Shown here: piece after piece, positions 1 to 8,644 of the stretch
Position numbering within the stretch: position 1 is the first letter of the stretch
Layout of the letters: every line of letters begins with the position of its first letter
From: Shimia_B sp038528385
GTDB taxonomy: Bacteria; Pseudomonadota; Alphaproteobacteria; Rhodobacterales; Rhodobacteraceae
DNA length: 64,000 nucleotides
Assembly: GCA_038528385.1 (NCBI GenBank)
Contig: JBCBET010000007.1
Span: 62,001-126,000 of the forward strand
Direction of reading: 5' to 3'
Translations under genes and position numbers: made by a program
The notes under the pieces: model-generated
The model's database searches: none
Seen by the model: the letters and a program-made list of their open reading frames with translations, nothing else
What the model was told of the DNA's origin: nothing

Positions 1-648
1 CAGCTCCTCGCGGACTGGTCAACCACGCAGCATCACATGGCGTGGGTCATGCCCAAGGCGCTGCTTCAGTATCAGGATCAGGACGCCATTCTCGCCGCCC
101 GCAGCCGAAAGGACCTCGTGGAAGAGCTCGCCACGGCGCTTTCGATGCACCAGATCATGGAGCTGAAGCGCGCTTACAAGAACGGGCGCCCGGTGCTCCA
201 TGGTGCCATGCCCGCTTATGGCGAGATGGACACGGGCGAGATGTTCCGCCTGCTCAATGCCTATACCGTGCTCGAGATGGCGCAGGTCGTGGCAGAGAAG
301 CGCCTCGGCGCGAACGCCCACCAGCTTGCCAAGGACAAAGCCGTCAGGAACCTCATCCTGACCGAGGATTTCTCCCTCATGTCCGCGCTCGCCAAACATG
401 CCCGCCAAGCCGTGGCGGACTACTCGGATCAGGAACTGGCAGCGCTCGTGGCGCACAAGCGGCTCAGCGACTTCAAGACGGCGCTTTCCATGCGCAACAT
501 CCTGAGCATGGACAGCCCGGGCACTTATTCCTGGATCATGCACCAGTCGGCCAAGAACCGCGCCGCGCTGGGCGAGATCCCGAGCTTTGACGAACTCTTC
601 TCTCAGACCGCCCTGCCAGACCTCCTGGCACGCAGCGCAGCGGAGTAA
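1..648 (+). CDS. Unrecognised protein, 5' end cut by the window edge
   Basis: The reading frame is open from base 1, and the first in-frame ATG (37) has no Shine-Dalgarno sequence, so this is probably the C-terminal part (about 215 residues) of a longer protein. The visible part is soluble-looking and mostly helical, with several HQ/HxxA/MxxxL stretches, no membrane segment and no motif I can assign. It ends 4 bases before the start of the diflavin reductase gene, so the two are probably co-transcribed and the product may be a partner or substrate of that reductase. I do not recognise the family. Confidence 0.6.
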   Translation, partial: QLLADWSTTQHHMAWVMPKALLQYQDQDAILAARSRKDLVEELATALSMHQIMELKRAYKNGRPVLHGAMPAYGEMDTGEMFRLLNAYTVLEMAQVVAEKRLGANAHQLAKDKAVRNLILTEDFSLMSALAKHARQAVADYSDQELAALVAHKRLSDFKTALSMRNILSMDSPGTYSWIMHQSAKNRAALGEIPSFDELFSQTALPDLLARSAAE

Positions 649-652
649 ACAG

Positions 653-2413
653 ATGCAGCAGAACAACCAGATCCCCTACATCCCTAATGATGCGCCCTTC
701 TCCGGCGATCAACGCGCATGGCTCGGCGGCTTCCTCGCCGGTCTCCATTCGCGCACGATCATGGGTGGCGGTGCGCAGGCCGTGGCCCCGGGCAATGAGC
801 AGGTGAAGGCGAAGCCACTCGACATCCTCTTCGGCACGCAAACGGGCAATGCCGAGAGCCTGGCGGAGGAGGCAGCCGCGCTCGCCAAGACCCGCGGGTT
901 CCAGCCGCGCGTGAACGAGATGGACGCGATCGAGATGGGCGCACTCTCGGAGATGGAGAACGTGATCATCGTCGTCTCCACCTACGGCGAGGGCGAGATG
1001 CCAGACAATGCGCACATGTTCTGGGAGGCGCTTAGCGCGTCGACCGCCCCGCGCATGGAGAGCCTCAACTACGCCGTGCTGGCGCTGGGTGACACGTCCT
1101 ATGACGAGTTCTGCCAGGCCGGGAAGGTCATCGACACCCGTCTCGAGCAGCTGGGCGCCAAGCGCCTCGGGCCGCGGATCGACTGCGACGTGGATTTCGA
1201 GGACGCCGCGACAGCGTGGCTCATGGATACCGTGCCCACAGCCGACGCAACCGTCGCCAATGTGAGCGATGAGCCCGTCGTGGTCGCCAAGAAGGACGGC
1301 TACAATCGAAAGAACCCCTACGCCGCCAAGGTCGTGGGCAACACGCTCCTTTCCGGAAAGAATTCCGGCAAGGAAATCAGGCACATGAGTTTCGCCCTCG
1401 GCGATAGCGGGCTGACCTACGAGGCCGGTGACGCGCTGGGCGTGATGCCGATCAACGCGCCCGATCTGGTGGATGCGTGGCTCACGCGCCTCGGGGCTAA
1501 GGCTGACGACGCAGTCGCGGGACATGACGCGCCGCTGGGCGAGCTTCTCGCGAAGCGCTTCGAGATCATGACGCCGGGCCGGGAGTTCATCCGCGAGATC
1601 GAGAAACGCGCAGGCCACGAAGAGCTCACCCATGTTCAATCGAACGGGGACAAGGAGGCGCTAGAGGCGTTTCTCTGGGGCAAGGACGCGCTCGATCTGA
1701 TGAACCTCAACCCGGGGCTGAAGGTCTCCGCAGACGAGGTCGTGAGCTGGCTGAAACCGCTTCAGCACCGCGCCTACTCCATCTCCTCGTGCCCCTTGGC
1801 GAACCCCGGCGAAGTGCATACCACCGTGGCCGCCGTGCGCTGGCTGGCGGAGGGCCGTGTGCACAAGGGGGTGGCCTCGACCTTCATGGCGGATATGGCG
1901 CCCGAGGGCAGCGAGGTCGGCATTTTCATGAGCCCGAACAAGAGCTTCCGCATCCCCACCGATGACAGCGTCCCCATGGTCATGGTGGGCCCCGGCACCG
2001 GTATCGCGCCGTTCCGCGCCTTCCTGCAAGCCCGCCGCGAACGTAGCGCACAGGGCACAAACTGGCTCTTCTTCGGGGACCAGCATCGCGAGACGGATTT
2101 CATTTACGAAGACGAGCTTTCAAAGATGTCTGCCGACGGTCTCCTGACGCGCCTCGATCTCGCTTTCTCCCGAGATCAAAAGGAAAAGATCTACGTCCAG
2201 CACCGCATGGAGGAGAACGGCAAGGACCTCTTCGCGATGCTCGAAGAGGGCGGCCACTTCTATGTCTGCGGGGATGCCACGCGGATGGCCAAGGACGTGG
2301 ATGCGGCGCTCCATCGGATCGTGGCGGAGCACGGCGCGATGGGCGACGAACAGGCGGTCGACTACGTGAACGCGCTCAAACGAGAGAAGCGCTACGTCCG
2401 CGACGTCTACTGA
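653..2413 (+). CDS. CysJ-like sulfite reductase flavoprotein (diflavin reductase)
   Basis: Protein of 586 residues with the full diflavin reductase layout. A flavodoxin domain carries the FMN loop FGTQTGNAES near residue 60. An FAD-binding domain has the RAYSISS motif near residue 375. The NADP-binding domain has GPGTGIAPFRAF near residue 445, and the C-terminus reads RYVRDVY, as in sulfite reductase alpha subunits. It passes electrons from NADPH through FAD and FMN to an acceptor. The ATG at 653 was chosen over an upstream in-frame start because it follows the previous stop directly and the N-terminus then matches this subfamily. No hemoprotein (CysI) is visible downstream, so the acceptor is unknown and may be encoded upstream. 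Confidence 0.88.
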   Translation: MQQNNQIPYIPNDAPFSGDQRAWLGGFLAGLHSRTIMGGGAQAVAPGNEQVKAKPLDILFGTQTGNAESLAEEAAALAKTRGFQPRVNEMDAIEMGALSEMENVIIVVSTYGEGEMPDNAHMFWEALSASTAPRMESLNYAVLALGDTSYDEFCQAGKVIDTRLEQLGAKRLGPRIDCDVDFEDAATAWLMDTVPTADATVANVSDEPVVVAKKDGYNRKNPYAAKVVGNTLLSGKNSGKEIRHMSFALGDSGLTYEAGDALGVMPINAPDLVDAWLTRLGAKADDAVAGHDAPLGELLAKRFEIMTPGREFIREIEKRAGHEELTHVQSNGDKEALEAFLWGKDALDLMNLNPGLKVSADEVVSWLKPLQHRAYSISSCPLANPGEVHTTVAAVRWLAEGRVHKGVASTFMADMAPEGSEVGIFMSPNKSFRIPTDDSVPMVMVGPGTGIAPFRAFLQARRERSAQGTNWLFFGDQHRETDFIYEDELSKMSADGLLTRLDLAFSRDQKEKIYVQHRMEENGKDLFAMLEEGGHFYVCGDATRMAKDVDAALHRIVAEHGAMGDEQAVDYVNALKREKRYVRDVY

Positions 2414-2704
2414 CGCGCCCACCCTCCGTGCGGCGCGTTAACTCCCCGCGGGGCGGGGGAACGCCCGTGTCACACCCCGTACACAGGGCGTACACAACCT
2501 GTATGTACAGCTGCCCGGGCGCGAGGCGTTAACACCTCGCGCTGCTGTGCGGTCACGTCCCGGCTGAGAGTTGGGGAGCGAGGGGCCAGCCCCTCGCGCT
2601 CCCCGAGGTATTTTTGGAAAAATGAAGGGGACGTGTGGCGTTTCCCTGGCTGGGTTCGGCGCGCGGGGGGCGCCGTGCCCCTCGGGAGAGGCACGGGGCC
2701 ATGT
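2414..2704. other. Non-coding gap with repeats and terminators
   Basis: No gene was seen in this 291-base interval between the reductase and the convergent esterase gene. It contains two CGTACACA copies (2478-2485 and 2489-2496) followed by an imperfect palindrome CTGTATGTACAG (2499-2510), a small hairpin CGCGAGG/CCTCGCG (2520-2526 with 2535-2541) and the strong terminator at 2573-2616. Confidence 0.6.
2573..2616 (+). terminator. Rho-independent terminator downstream of the diflavin reductase
   Basis: A very stable hairpin is formed by GGGGAGCGAGGGGC (2573-2586) and GCCCCTCGCGCTCCCC (2589-2604), with a two-base CG bulge, followed by GAGGTATTTTTGG. The hairpin plus GAGGTATTTTTGGAAAAATGAAG tail is a common terminator style in roseobacters, which supports the taxonomic guess. 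It lies 160 bases after the reductase stop. Confidence 0.75.
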
Positions 2705-3301
2705 TCAGGCCGCCACGCGCGCGGACAAAAGCCCGTGGAGCGCGATGATCTCTTCGCGCCGCAGCTCGTGGCCGCCGTCATGGACGACGCGGCCGACATG
2801 GGCGCCCATCTCTTCGAAATAGGTGAGGAGCTTCTGGCTCTCGGCCCAGGGCGTGATCGGGTCCTGCCGGCCCGCGGTGATCAGGATCTTGCGCCCGGTG
2901 AGATCGACGGGCGCAGGGCTCCACGGGATGAGCGGATGCAAGAGCCCCGCCCGGTCAAAGAGGCCCGGATGCTCTAGGATCGTGGCGGCGAGGATGTTGG
3001 CCCCGTTCGAGTAGCCGAAGCCGTAGACCGGGCCGTCGCCGGCCTCCGATTCAACGAAGGCGGCCATCTTTTCCACCGCGCGGGCGAGGTCGTCCATGTC
3101 GTAGACCCCCTCCCCCGTGCGCTTGAAGAAGCGCGCCGCGCCGTGCTCGCTCACGTCCCCCCGGGGAGAGACGACGCGGGCGCCGGGCGCGAGCTCCTGG
3201 GCGAGGTCGAAGAATTGCGTCTCGTCCCCGCCGGTGCCGTGGAAGGTGAAGAGCGTGGGCGCGCCACGCTCTCCCTCCGTTCTGAGCGCTGCGTAGGTCA
3301 T
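2705..3301 (-). CDS. Alpha/beta hydrolase, phospholipase/carboxylesterase family (MhqD-like)
   Basis: Protein of 198 residues, typical length for the small carboxylesterase/YpfH group. The oxyanion region HGTGGDE is near residue 21, the nucleophile elbow GYSNGAN carries the catalytic Ser near residue 97, and a late Asp (RQDPITP) and His (DGGHEL) complete the triad. Its start overlaps the stop of the dioxygenase gene by four bases (ATGA), so translation is coupled. A dioxygenase-hydrolase pair of this type occurs in the Bacillus mhqNOD and related quinone-response operons, which suggests a role in handling hydroquinones or their ring-cleavage products. The substrate is inferred only. Confidence 0.82.
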   Translation of the reverse strand: MTYAALRTEGERGAPTLFTFHGTGGDETQFFDLAQELAPGARVVSPRGDVSEHGAARFFKRTGEGVYDMDDLARAVEKMAAFVESEAGDGPVYGFGYSNGANILAATILEHPGLFDRAGLLHPLIPWSPAPVDLTGRKILITAGRQDPITPWAESQKLLTYFEEMGAHVGRVVHDGGHELRREEIIALHGLLSARVAA

Positions 3302-4230
3302 GCCGCGATCTTCGGCAGATGGGCCTCGATCTGGGCGCGCAGGTGCTCGTGTTGCGTGGGCAGCTTGAGCGCCTCGCCCAGATGCGCCGTGTCCTCGTCG
3401 CGGTCAAAGCCGGGCTCGTTCGTGGCTACCTCGAAGAGCACGCCGCCGGGGGTCCGGAAGTAGATCGCCCAGAAGTAATCCCGGTCGATCACCGGCGTGA
3501 CCTGGTAGCCCGTCTGCATGAGTGCCTCGCGAACGCGAAGCTGGGCCGCGCGATCTTCCACGGCGAAGGCAATGTGATGGACGGAGCCCGCGCCCTGGCT
3601 CGCCACCGGCGCGGCGGGCAGCTGCTCCAGATCGATCGTGTCGGCGGCATTGCCGCCTTCGATGACGTAGCGGGCCACGGCGCCCTCGGTCTCCGCCTTC
3701 TGGTAGCCCATGTAGGTGAGGAGCTCGCCCGTGGCGTCGGCGTCCTGCAGCGAGAAGCGCGCGCCACGGAAGCCGAGGATGCCCTCGCCCGAGCCCACGC
3801 CCGCGCCGGTCCAGGCCTCACGGCCCTGCTCTTCGGCCTCCACGAGGGCGAATGCGTCGCCGTCGGGCCCGTCAAAGCCGAGGCGGTTTTCGCCGAAGAG
3901 CGTCTCTTCCTTCAGGCCGGTCACGCCGAAGGTGCCGAGGCGCTCCTTCCAGAAGCCGAGCGCGCCCTTGGGCACGGCGAATTCGGTGACGCCCACCTCA
4001 CCCACGCCGCGCGAGCCCCGGGGCATGCGGCCGAAAGGGAAATAGGTCATGACGGAGCCGGGCGTGCCGACCTCGTCGCCGTAATAGAGGTGATAGACGT
4101 CCGGCGCGTCGAAATTCACCGTCTTCTTGACCCGGCGGAGGCCGAGCGTGTCGGTGAAGAAGGCGTTGTTCTCGTTTGCATCCGCCGCCATCGAGGTGAC
4201 GTGGTGCAGTCCTTTGATGTCGGTGATCAT
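3298..4230 (-). CDS. Ring-cleaving dioxygenase (MhqO/LinE-like, VOC family)
   Basis: Protein of 310 residues starting at the ATG at 4230, which has an AAAGGAG Shine-Dalgarno; longer in-frame starts lack one and add non-homologous sequence. It has two vicinal-oxygen-chelate modules. The first begins IKGLHHVTSMAAD with the metal-binding His, and the second contains SVHHIAFAVED and a late Glu in GGVLFEVATNEPGF. Together these form the metal site of extradiol (hydroquinone-type) dioxygenases. It is expected to cleave hydroquinone-like rings in the cytoplasm and is coupled to the hydrolase gene. The divergent LysR regulator 95 bases away probably controls it. Confidence 0.85.
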   Translation of the reverse strand: MITDIKGLHHVTSMAADANENNAFFTDTLGLRRVKKTVNFDAPDVYHLYYGDEVGTPGSVMTYFPFGRMPRGSRGVGEVGVTEFAVPKGALGFWKERLGTFGVTGLKEETLFGENRLGFDGPDGDAFALVEAEEQGREAWTGAGVGSGEGILGFRGARFSLQDADATGELLTYMGYQKAETEGAVARYVIEGGNAADTIDLEQLPAAPVASQGAGSVHHIAFAVEDRAAQLRVREALMQTGYQVTPVIDRDYFWAIYFRTPGGVLFEVATNEPGFDRDEDTAHLGEALKLPTQHEHLRAQIEAHLPKIAA

Positions 4231-4271
4231 GGCGTGTCTCCTTTTGCTGAAGCTGAAGGTAGGACAGCGCT

Positions 4272-4309
4272 CTATTTCAGTGAATAGTAATGGTGCTTCA
4301 TTAACTATT
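4272..4309. promoter_or_regulatory. Probable LysR operator between the divergent dioxygenase and regulator genes
   Basis: Two linked dyads share a central half-site: CTATT-TCAGTG-AATAG (4272-4287) and AATAGTAATG-GTGCTT-CATTAACTATT (4283-4309). The A/T-rich arms stand out in a GC-rich background and sit midway in the 95-base divergent gap, where a LysR-type regulator usually binds. Confidence 0.6.
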
Positions 4310-4325
4310 TCGATACGTCGACATA

Positions 4326-5225
4326 ATGGAGCAGTTAAAGCCGATCCGCACCTTCCTCGAAGTGGCCCGCCAGCAGAGCTTTTCGGGCGCGGCGCGGAGC
4401 CTCGGCATGACACCGGCAAGCGTGACCCGTATCGTGGCCACGCTGGAAAAGGATCTGGGCAAACAGCTCCTCCTGCGGACGACGCGGCAGGTCTCGCTCA
4501 CGGCCGAGGGAGCCATCATCGCCGCGCGCTACCGCCCGGTGATCGAGGAATTCGATGCCATCGGGCGCGAGCTCACGCAGCGGCGCGATGCCGGGAGGCT
4601 CCGGGTGAACGCGCCGCTCTCGCTCGGGCTGCGCATCCTGCCGGAGGTCGTGGCTGGGTTTCGCCTCGCCTATCCGCGGATCCAGCTCGAGATTCAGCTG
4701 ACCGATGTGCTGATCGACGTCATCGACGCCGATTGTGATCTCGCGATCCGGATCTCGCGCCCGCCCTCCGACAAATCGACGATTTGGCGCAAGCTCTGCG
4801 ACGTGCCACGCCACGCCGTGGCGGCGCCCGCGCTCTTACAGCGGATGGCGCGACCCGAGGAGCCGGGGGATCTGTTAGCGGAGCACACCATGTCCTACAG
4901 CGCCGATGGCGGGTCGGAGACCTGGGAATTTTCGCGGGGCACGACCGTGCACCAGCATCGCGCGGGCACCTGGGTGACGACGAACAACGGCGATCTCCTC
5001 GCCGGGCTGGCGGCGAGGGGGCAAGGGATCTGCGTCCTGCCGGAGTTTCTGGTCGCGCCTGGCCTCGCGGCGCGGGAGCTCGAGGTGCTCTTGCCCGATT
5101 GGACGCTGCCGCAGCTCTGGCTCACGCTCTTTTACCCGCCCTACGAGACGCTGCCGCCGCTCGTCGCGACGTTCAGCGACTATTTCGAGGCCTATATCCG
5201 GGACGCGCGGGGGCTCGGCGCCTAG
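4326..5225 (+). CDS. LysR-family transcriptional regulator
   Basis: Protein of 299 residues. The N-terminal winged helix-turn-helix spans about residues 1-60 (MEQLKPIRTFLEVARQQSFS, then AARSLGMTPASVTRIVATLE). The rest is a periplasmic-binding-protein-like effector domain with the usual ending. It is divergent from the ring-cleaving dioxygenase and shares an inverted-repeat-rich promoter region, so it is probably the local activator or repressor responding to an aromatic or quinone compound. Its stop overlaps the convergent solute-binding protein stop by four bases, which leaves no room for a terminator between them. Confidence 0.88.
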   Translation: MEQLKPIRTFLEVARQQSFSGAARSLGMTPASVTRIVATLEKDLGKQLLLRTTRQVSLTAEGAIIAARYRPVIEEFDAIGRELTQRRDAGRLRVNAPLSLGLRILPEVVAGFRLAYPRIQLEIQLTDVLIDVIDADCDLAIRISRPPSDKSTIWRKLCDVPRHAVAAPALLQRMARPEEPGDLLAEHTMSYSADGGSETWEFSRGTTVHQHRAGTWVTTNNGDLLAGLAARGQGICVLPEFLVAPGLAARELEVLLPDWTLPQLWLTLFYPPYETLPPLVATFSDYFEAYIRDARGLGA

Positions 5226-7057
5226 AGCGTGCCGGCGGCGCGCAGCGCGTCGAAGCGCGCTTGAACGAGCCACCAGAATTCCACGTTGCGGTTGAAATCG
5301 TAGGGCGCGGGGGTCTCGGGCATGCCGAACACGTCCCACACGGCCACCCGGTGCGAGCCGAGGAACCACGCACCGATCCAGATATGCTTGGCGCGCAGCA
5401 CGCGGTCGAGGGCGCGCACGGCGATGACGAGCTCCTCGCGGCTCTCGGCCTGCACGGCCTCCTCGATGAGGGCATCGACGACCGGATCGGCGAGGCCGGT
5501 GAGGTTGTTCGATCCCTCGGCGCCCGCGGCGGCCGAGCCGTAGAAGGGGCGCAGGTTCGCACCCGGGGTCACGGCGGTCTGCCAGGCCACGAAGGCCATG
5601 TCGAAATCGAAGCCCTGGCGCCGCTCGCTCCAGGTGGCGGGATCGACGAAGTCGAAGGTGGCGTCGATGCCCAGTCCGCGCAGGTTCTGCACGAAGGGGT
5701 CGAGGATCGGCTCGAGCGAGCGATTGTCATCGACGAGCGCGAGGCTCAGGAGCTCGCCTGCCGCGTTGCGGCGCATCCCGTCCTCGCCCACGGTCCAGCC
5801 CGCCGCGTCGAGGAGCGCGGAGGCGGCGCGGATCGCGCGGCGGTCCCGCAGAGTGGGCCCACCATTATAGGGCTCGTAGGCGGGCTCGGTGAAGATCGTC
5901 GCGGGCAACGCATCGCGGAACCGCTCGAGCAGCGCGAGCTCGGCGCCCTCGGGCAGGCCCACGGCCTGCATGTCGGTGTTCTCGAAGAAAGAATCCGTGC
6001 GACGGTAGGTGTTGTAGAACACCGTCTCGTTCGTCCATTCGAAGTTGAACGCGTATTCGATCGCCTGCCGGACCCGGATGTCCTGCAGCGCGGGGCGGCG
6101 CATGTTGTACCAGATGCCCTGGGCGTTGGAGGGCCGCGCATCGGGGAGAAGCATCTGCTGCACCTCGCCCCGCTCCGCGGCGGGGAAGCCGTACCCATTG
6201 GCCCAGTTCGCCGACCGAAACTCCACCCGCATGAGGTATTCGCCCGCGGCGAAGGCTTCGAGGCCCACGCTGTCGTCGGCGAAGTATTCGTAGGAGAAGC
6301 AGTCGAAATTGTTGCGGCCCACGTTCACCGGCAGGTCGGCGGCCCAATACTCCTCATCCCGGCAGAAGCGGATCGTGCGCCCGGGATCGGCCCGGTCGAG
6401 GAGGTAGGGCCCGGAGCCCAGCGGCGCCTCCATCCAGGTCTCGTCGAAGGGCGTCTCCTCGTCATAGAAGTGCTCGGGCAGGATCGGCAGCCCCGCGAGG
6501 CTCCCCGGGAAGGCGGTGCCCACCCCCTCGGCCAGTTCGAACCGGACGCGGTGCGGCCCCTGCGCCTGCACGCTGTCCACGTCCGACAGGAGATTGCGGT
6601 AGAACGGGTGCCCCTCCGTCCTGAGCATCTCGATGGTGAAGACGATGTCGGACGCCTCCAGCGGGTCCCCGTCGTGGAAGCGCGCCTCGGGCCGCAGGTT
6701 GAAGGTGACGTAGCTCAGATCCTCCGGGTACTCGATCGTCTCGGCCACGAGACCGTAGAGCGCCGTGGGCTCGTCATAGGCGCGCACCATGAGGCTGTCA
6801 TACATGTGCACGGTCACCTCGGGCGCGCTGTCGCCCTTGATGATGAAGGCGTTGAGGCTGTCGAAGGTGGGCGTGCCGTAGAGCTGTCGCTGGCTCATGG
6901 TGCCGCCCCGGGGCGCGTCGGGATTGGCGTAGTCGAAATGCTTGAAATCGGCGGGATACTTGAGATCGCCGAAGGCCGAGTAGCCGTGACTGATGGTGAC
7001 CTCCGCCCATGCGGGGAGCGCCACGAGGCAGAATAGCGGGATAGGCGTGAACTTCAT
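5222..7057 (-). CDS. Peptide/oligopeptide ABC transporter substrate-binding protein (YejA-like, family 5)
   Basis: Protein of 611 residues starting at 7057 behind AGGAGG; the longer frame upstream has no ribosome site. A signal peptide is seen at residues 1-18 (MKFTPIPLFCLVALPAWA). The N-terminus of the mature protein has HGYSAFGDLKYPADFKHFDY and NPDAPRGGT, the signature of the YejA group of DppA/OppA-type binding proteins. It would bind peptides or similar ligands in the periplasm. No permease or ATPase gene flanks it, so it is an orphan that must use a transporter encoded elsewhere. Confidence 0.85.
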   Translation of the reverse strand: MKFTPIPLFCLVALPAWAEVTISHGYSAFGDLKYPADFKHFDYANPDAPRGGTMSQRQLYGTPTFDSLNAFIIKGDSAPEVTVHMYDSLMVRAYDEPTALYGLVAETIEYPEDLSYVTFNLRPEARFHDGDPLEASDIVFTIEMLRTEGHPFYRNLLSDVDSVQAQGPHRVRFELAEGVGTAFPGSLAGLPILPEHFYDEETPFDETWMEAPLGSGPYLLDRADPGRTIRFCRDEEYWAADLPVNVGRNNFDCFSYEYFADDSVGLEAFAAGEYLMRVEFRSANWANGYGFPAAERGEVQQMLLPDARPSNAQGIWYNMRRPALQDIRVRQAIEYAFNFEWTNETVFYNTYRRTDSFFENTDMQAVGLPEGAELALLERFRDALPATIFTEPAYEPYNGGPTLRDRRAIRAASALLDAAGWTVGEDGMRRNAAGELLSLALVDDNRSLEPILDPFVQNLRGLGIDATFDFVDPATWSERRQGFDFDMAFVAWQTAVTPGANLRPFYGSAAAGAEGSNNLTGLADPVVDALIEEAVQAESREELVIAVRALDRVLRAKHIWIGAWFLGSHRVAVWDVFGMPETPAPYDFNRNVEFWWLVQARFDALRAAGTL

Positions 7058-7381
7058 GACGACCTCCTGTTTCCTCAGAAGGATCGAGCGAAGCCCCCCG
7101 GTGTCAAGCGCGCAAAGATCACCATTGGCGGCGCGGCGCGCGGCGCTCCCTCGTGGGCGGGGCTCTGCTCGATTTATGGTCGGTGGGTCTGCTCGGGCCG
7201 ACCCCGAGCGGGACGGCCGGAGGCGCCGCAATAATGGGCACACCCGCACCCGCGCACCGTCATTGTGCGCGCGATACACCCCTTAATTGCAATCTATGCG
7301 TGGATGGGGCGCGTATTTCCACCATGTCAACCCGTACCGCGAAGAGATTTTCCCGCGATCCCGCGTCCAGGAGGAACGAGA
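7058..7381. other. Divergent intergenic region with an inverted repeat
   Basis: This 324-base gap lies between the divergent YejA-like and RND-pump genes, with no gene seen. It holds an inverted repeat GCGCAC-N7-GTGCGC at 7252-7270, about 110 bases before the pump adaptor start, which could be an operator. A relatively A/T-rich patch (7281-7294) follows, a plausible promoter position for the pump. Confidence 0.45.
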
Positions 7382-8590
7382 ATGCGCAAGACGCTACGCT
7401 TTTTGGCCGCCGCCCTCCGCGAGGGGTTCTGGGTCGCGCTCGCCGTCGCCATCGTCTTTGGCGGCGTCGTGGGCTTCCGCTACCTCGGTGAAAACCGCGA
7501 AGAGGTGGAGGCGGCCCCCGCCGAGCGTCCGATCACGCTCGTGGATACCGCCGATTTCATCCCCAACGACAGCCCGCTTCCGATCCGGGGCGAGGGCTTT
7601 GTCGAGCCGTTTCGCACGGTCGACGTCTCCGCGCCCGCCGGGGGGCGGATCGTTGCGCTCCATCCCTCCATCAGCGAGCTCAACGGGTTTTCCGAGGGCG
7701 ATATCCTCGTGGAGATCGACGCCAGCAACGAACGCGCGCAGATCGCGCAGGCGCGCGCTGCCATCGCTGCCACCGAGGCGCGGCTCGAACTCCTCACGAC
7801 GCAGCTCAACCGGGCGCAGAGTCTGCGGGAGCGGGACGCGGTGCCGCAATCCACGGTGGACGACCTGCTCGGCCAGAGGAACGAGGCCGCGGCCAATCTC
7901 GACGGCCAGCGCGCGAGCCTGATGACGGCGGAGGTCGCGCTCGAGAACAAGATCGTGCGCGCGCCCTTCGACGGCAAGGTGCTCACCAAGACTGCCGAAA
8001 TCGGGAACGTCGTGGCGGGCGGCTCCGTCATCGCGCAGATCTACACCAATGATCGCATGGAAGTGGATATCCCCATCCGCGAGGCCGATGCGGCCCTCAT
8101 CCCCGGTCTCTTCCTCGAACGCCGTGCCCCGGCCCATGTGAGCATCACCTTCGCCGGGTCCGAGAAGGAATGGTCGGCGGAGGTCGTGCGGGTCAATCCG
8201 TCGCTCGACCAGCGCACGCGCACGCTCACGGTGACGGTGGCGTTCCTTGAACGGATGGAAGCCGCGGAAGAATTCGCCGCGGGGCCGCCGCCCGCCCTGA
8301 TCAACGCCTTTGCCCGGGTGGTGGTGGACGGGATCGAGCCCGCCGATACCTACGCCATCCCGTCCACGGCGCTCCGCGAGGACGGCACCAGCGTCTGGCT
8401 CTACCGCGACGGATTTCTCGCCGTGCATCCCGCCGCGCTCGTGCACGTGGATGGCGAGACGTCCTATGTCCGCATCACCGAGCTCGAGCCCGAGGACCGT
8501 CTGATCCTCACCGCCCTCAACGCGCCGCAGCCGGGCGAAGCGCTGCGGGACACGCGCCAGAACGTGCGGACCAGCCAAGTCATTGACTAG
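7382..8590 (+). CDS. RND efflux periplasmic adaptor (membrane fusion protein)
   Basis: Protein of 402 residues; the ATG at 7382 follows AGGAGG. One N-terminal membrane anchor lies at about residues 14-35. A biotinyl-lipoyl-like half follows (RTVDVSAPAGGRIVALHP), then a helical hairpin (residues about 110-190, RAAIAATEARLELL) and the second half-motif APFDGKVLTKTAEIGNVVAGG. Beta-barrel and membrane-proximal domains complete it. It links the inner-membrane pump encoded 54 bases downstream to an outer-membrane channel, which is not encoded here. Substrate unknown. Confidence 0.88.
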   Translation: MRKTLRFLAAALREGFWVALAVAIVFGGVVGFRYLGENREEVEAAPAERPITLVDTADFIPNDSPLPIRGEGFVEPFRTVDVSAPAGGRIVALHPSISELNGFSEGDILVEIDASNERAQIAQARAAIAATEARLELLTTQLNRAQSLRERDAVPQSTVDDLLGQRNEAAANLDGQRASLMTAEVALENKIVRAPFDGKVLTKTAEIGNVVAGGSVIAQIYTNDRMEVDIPIREADAALIPGLFLERRAPAHVSITFAGSEKEWSAEVVRVNPSLDQRTRTLTVTVAFLERMEAAEEFAAGPPPALINAFARVVVDGIEPADTYAIPSTALREDGTSVWLYRDGFLAVHPAALVHVDGETSYVRITELEPEDRLILTALNAPQPGEALRDTRQNVRTSQVID

Positions 8591-8644
8591 GTCCGGCGCC
8601 GCCCATCGTGCGCCGGGCTCACTCGCGGATCAAGGAGATCGGCC

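Noticed and set aside
4784..7036. 750-codon plus-strand frame across the LysR and YejA-like genes
   Set aside because: It overlaps two well-supported genes and its translation is low-complexity; it has no ribosome site.
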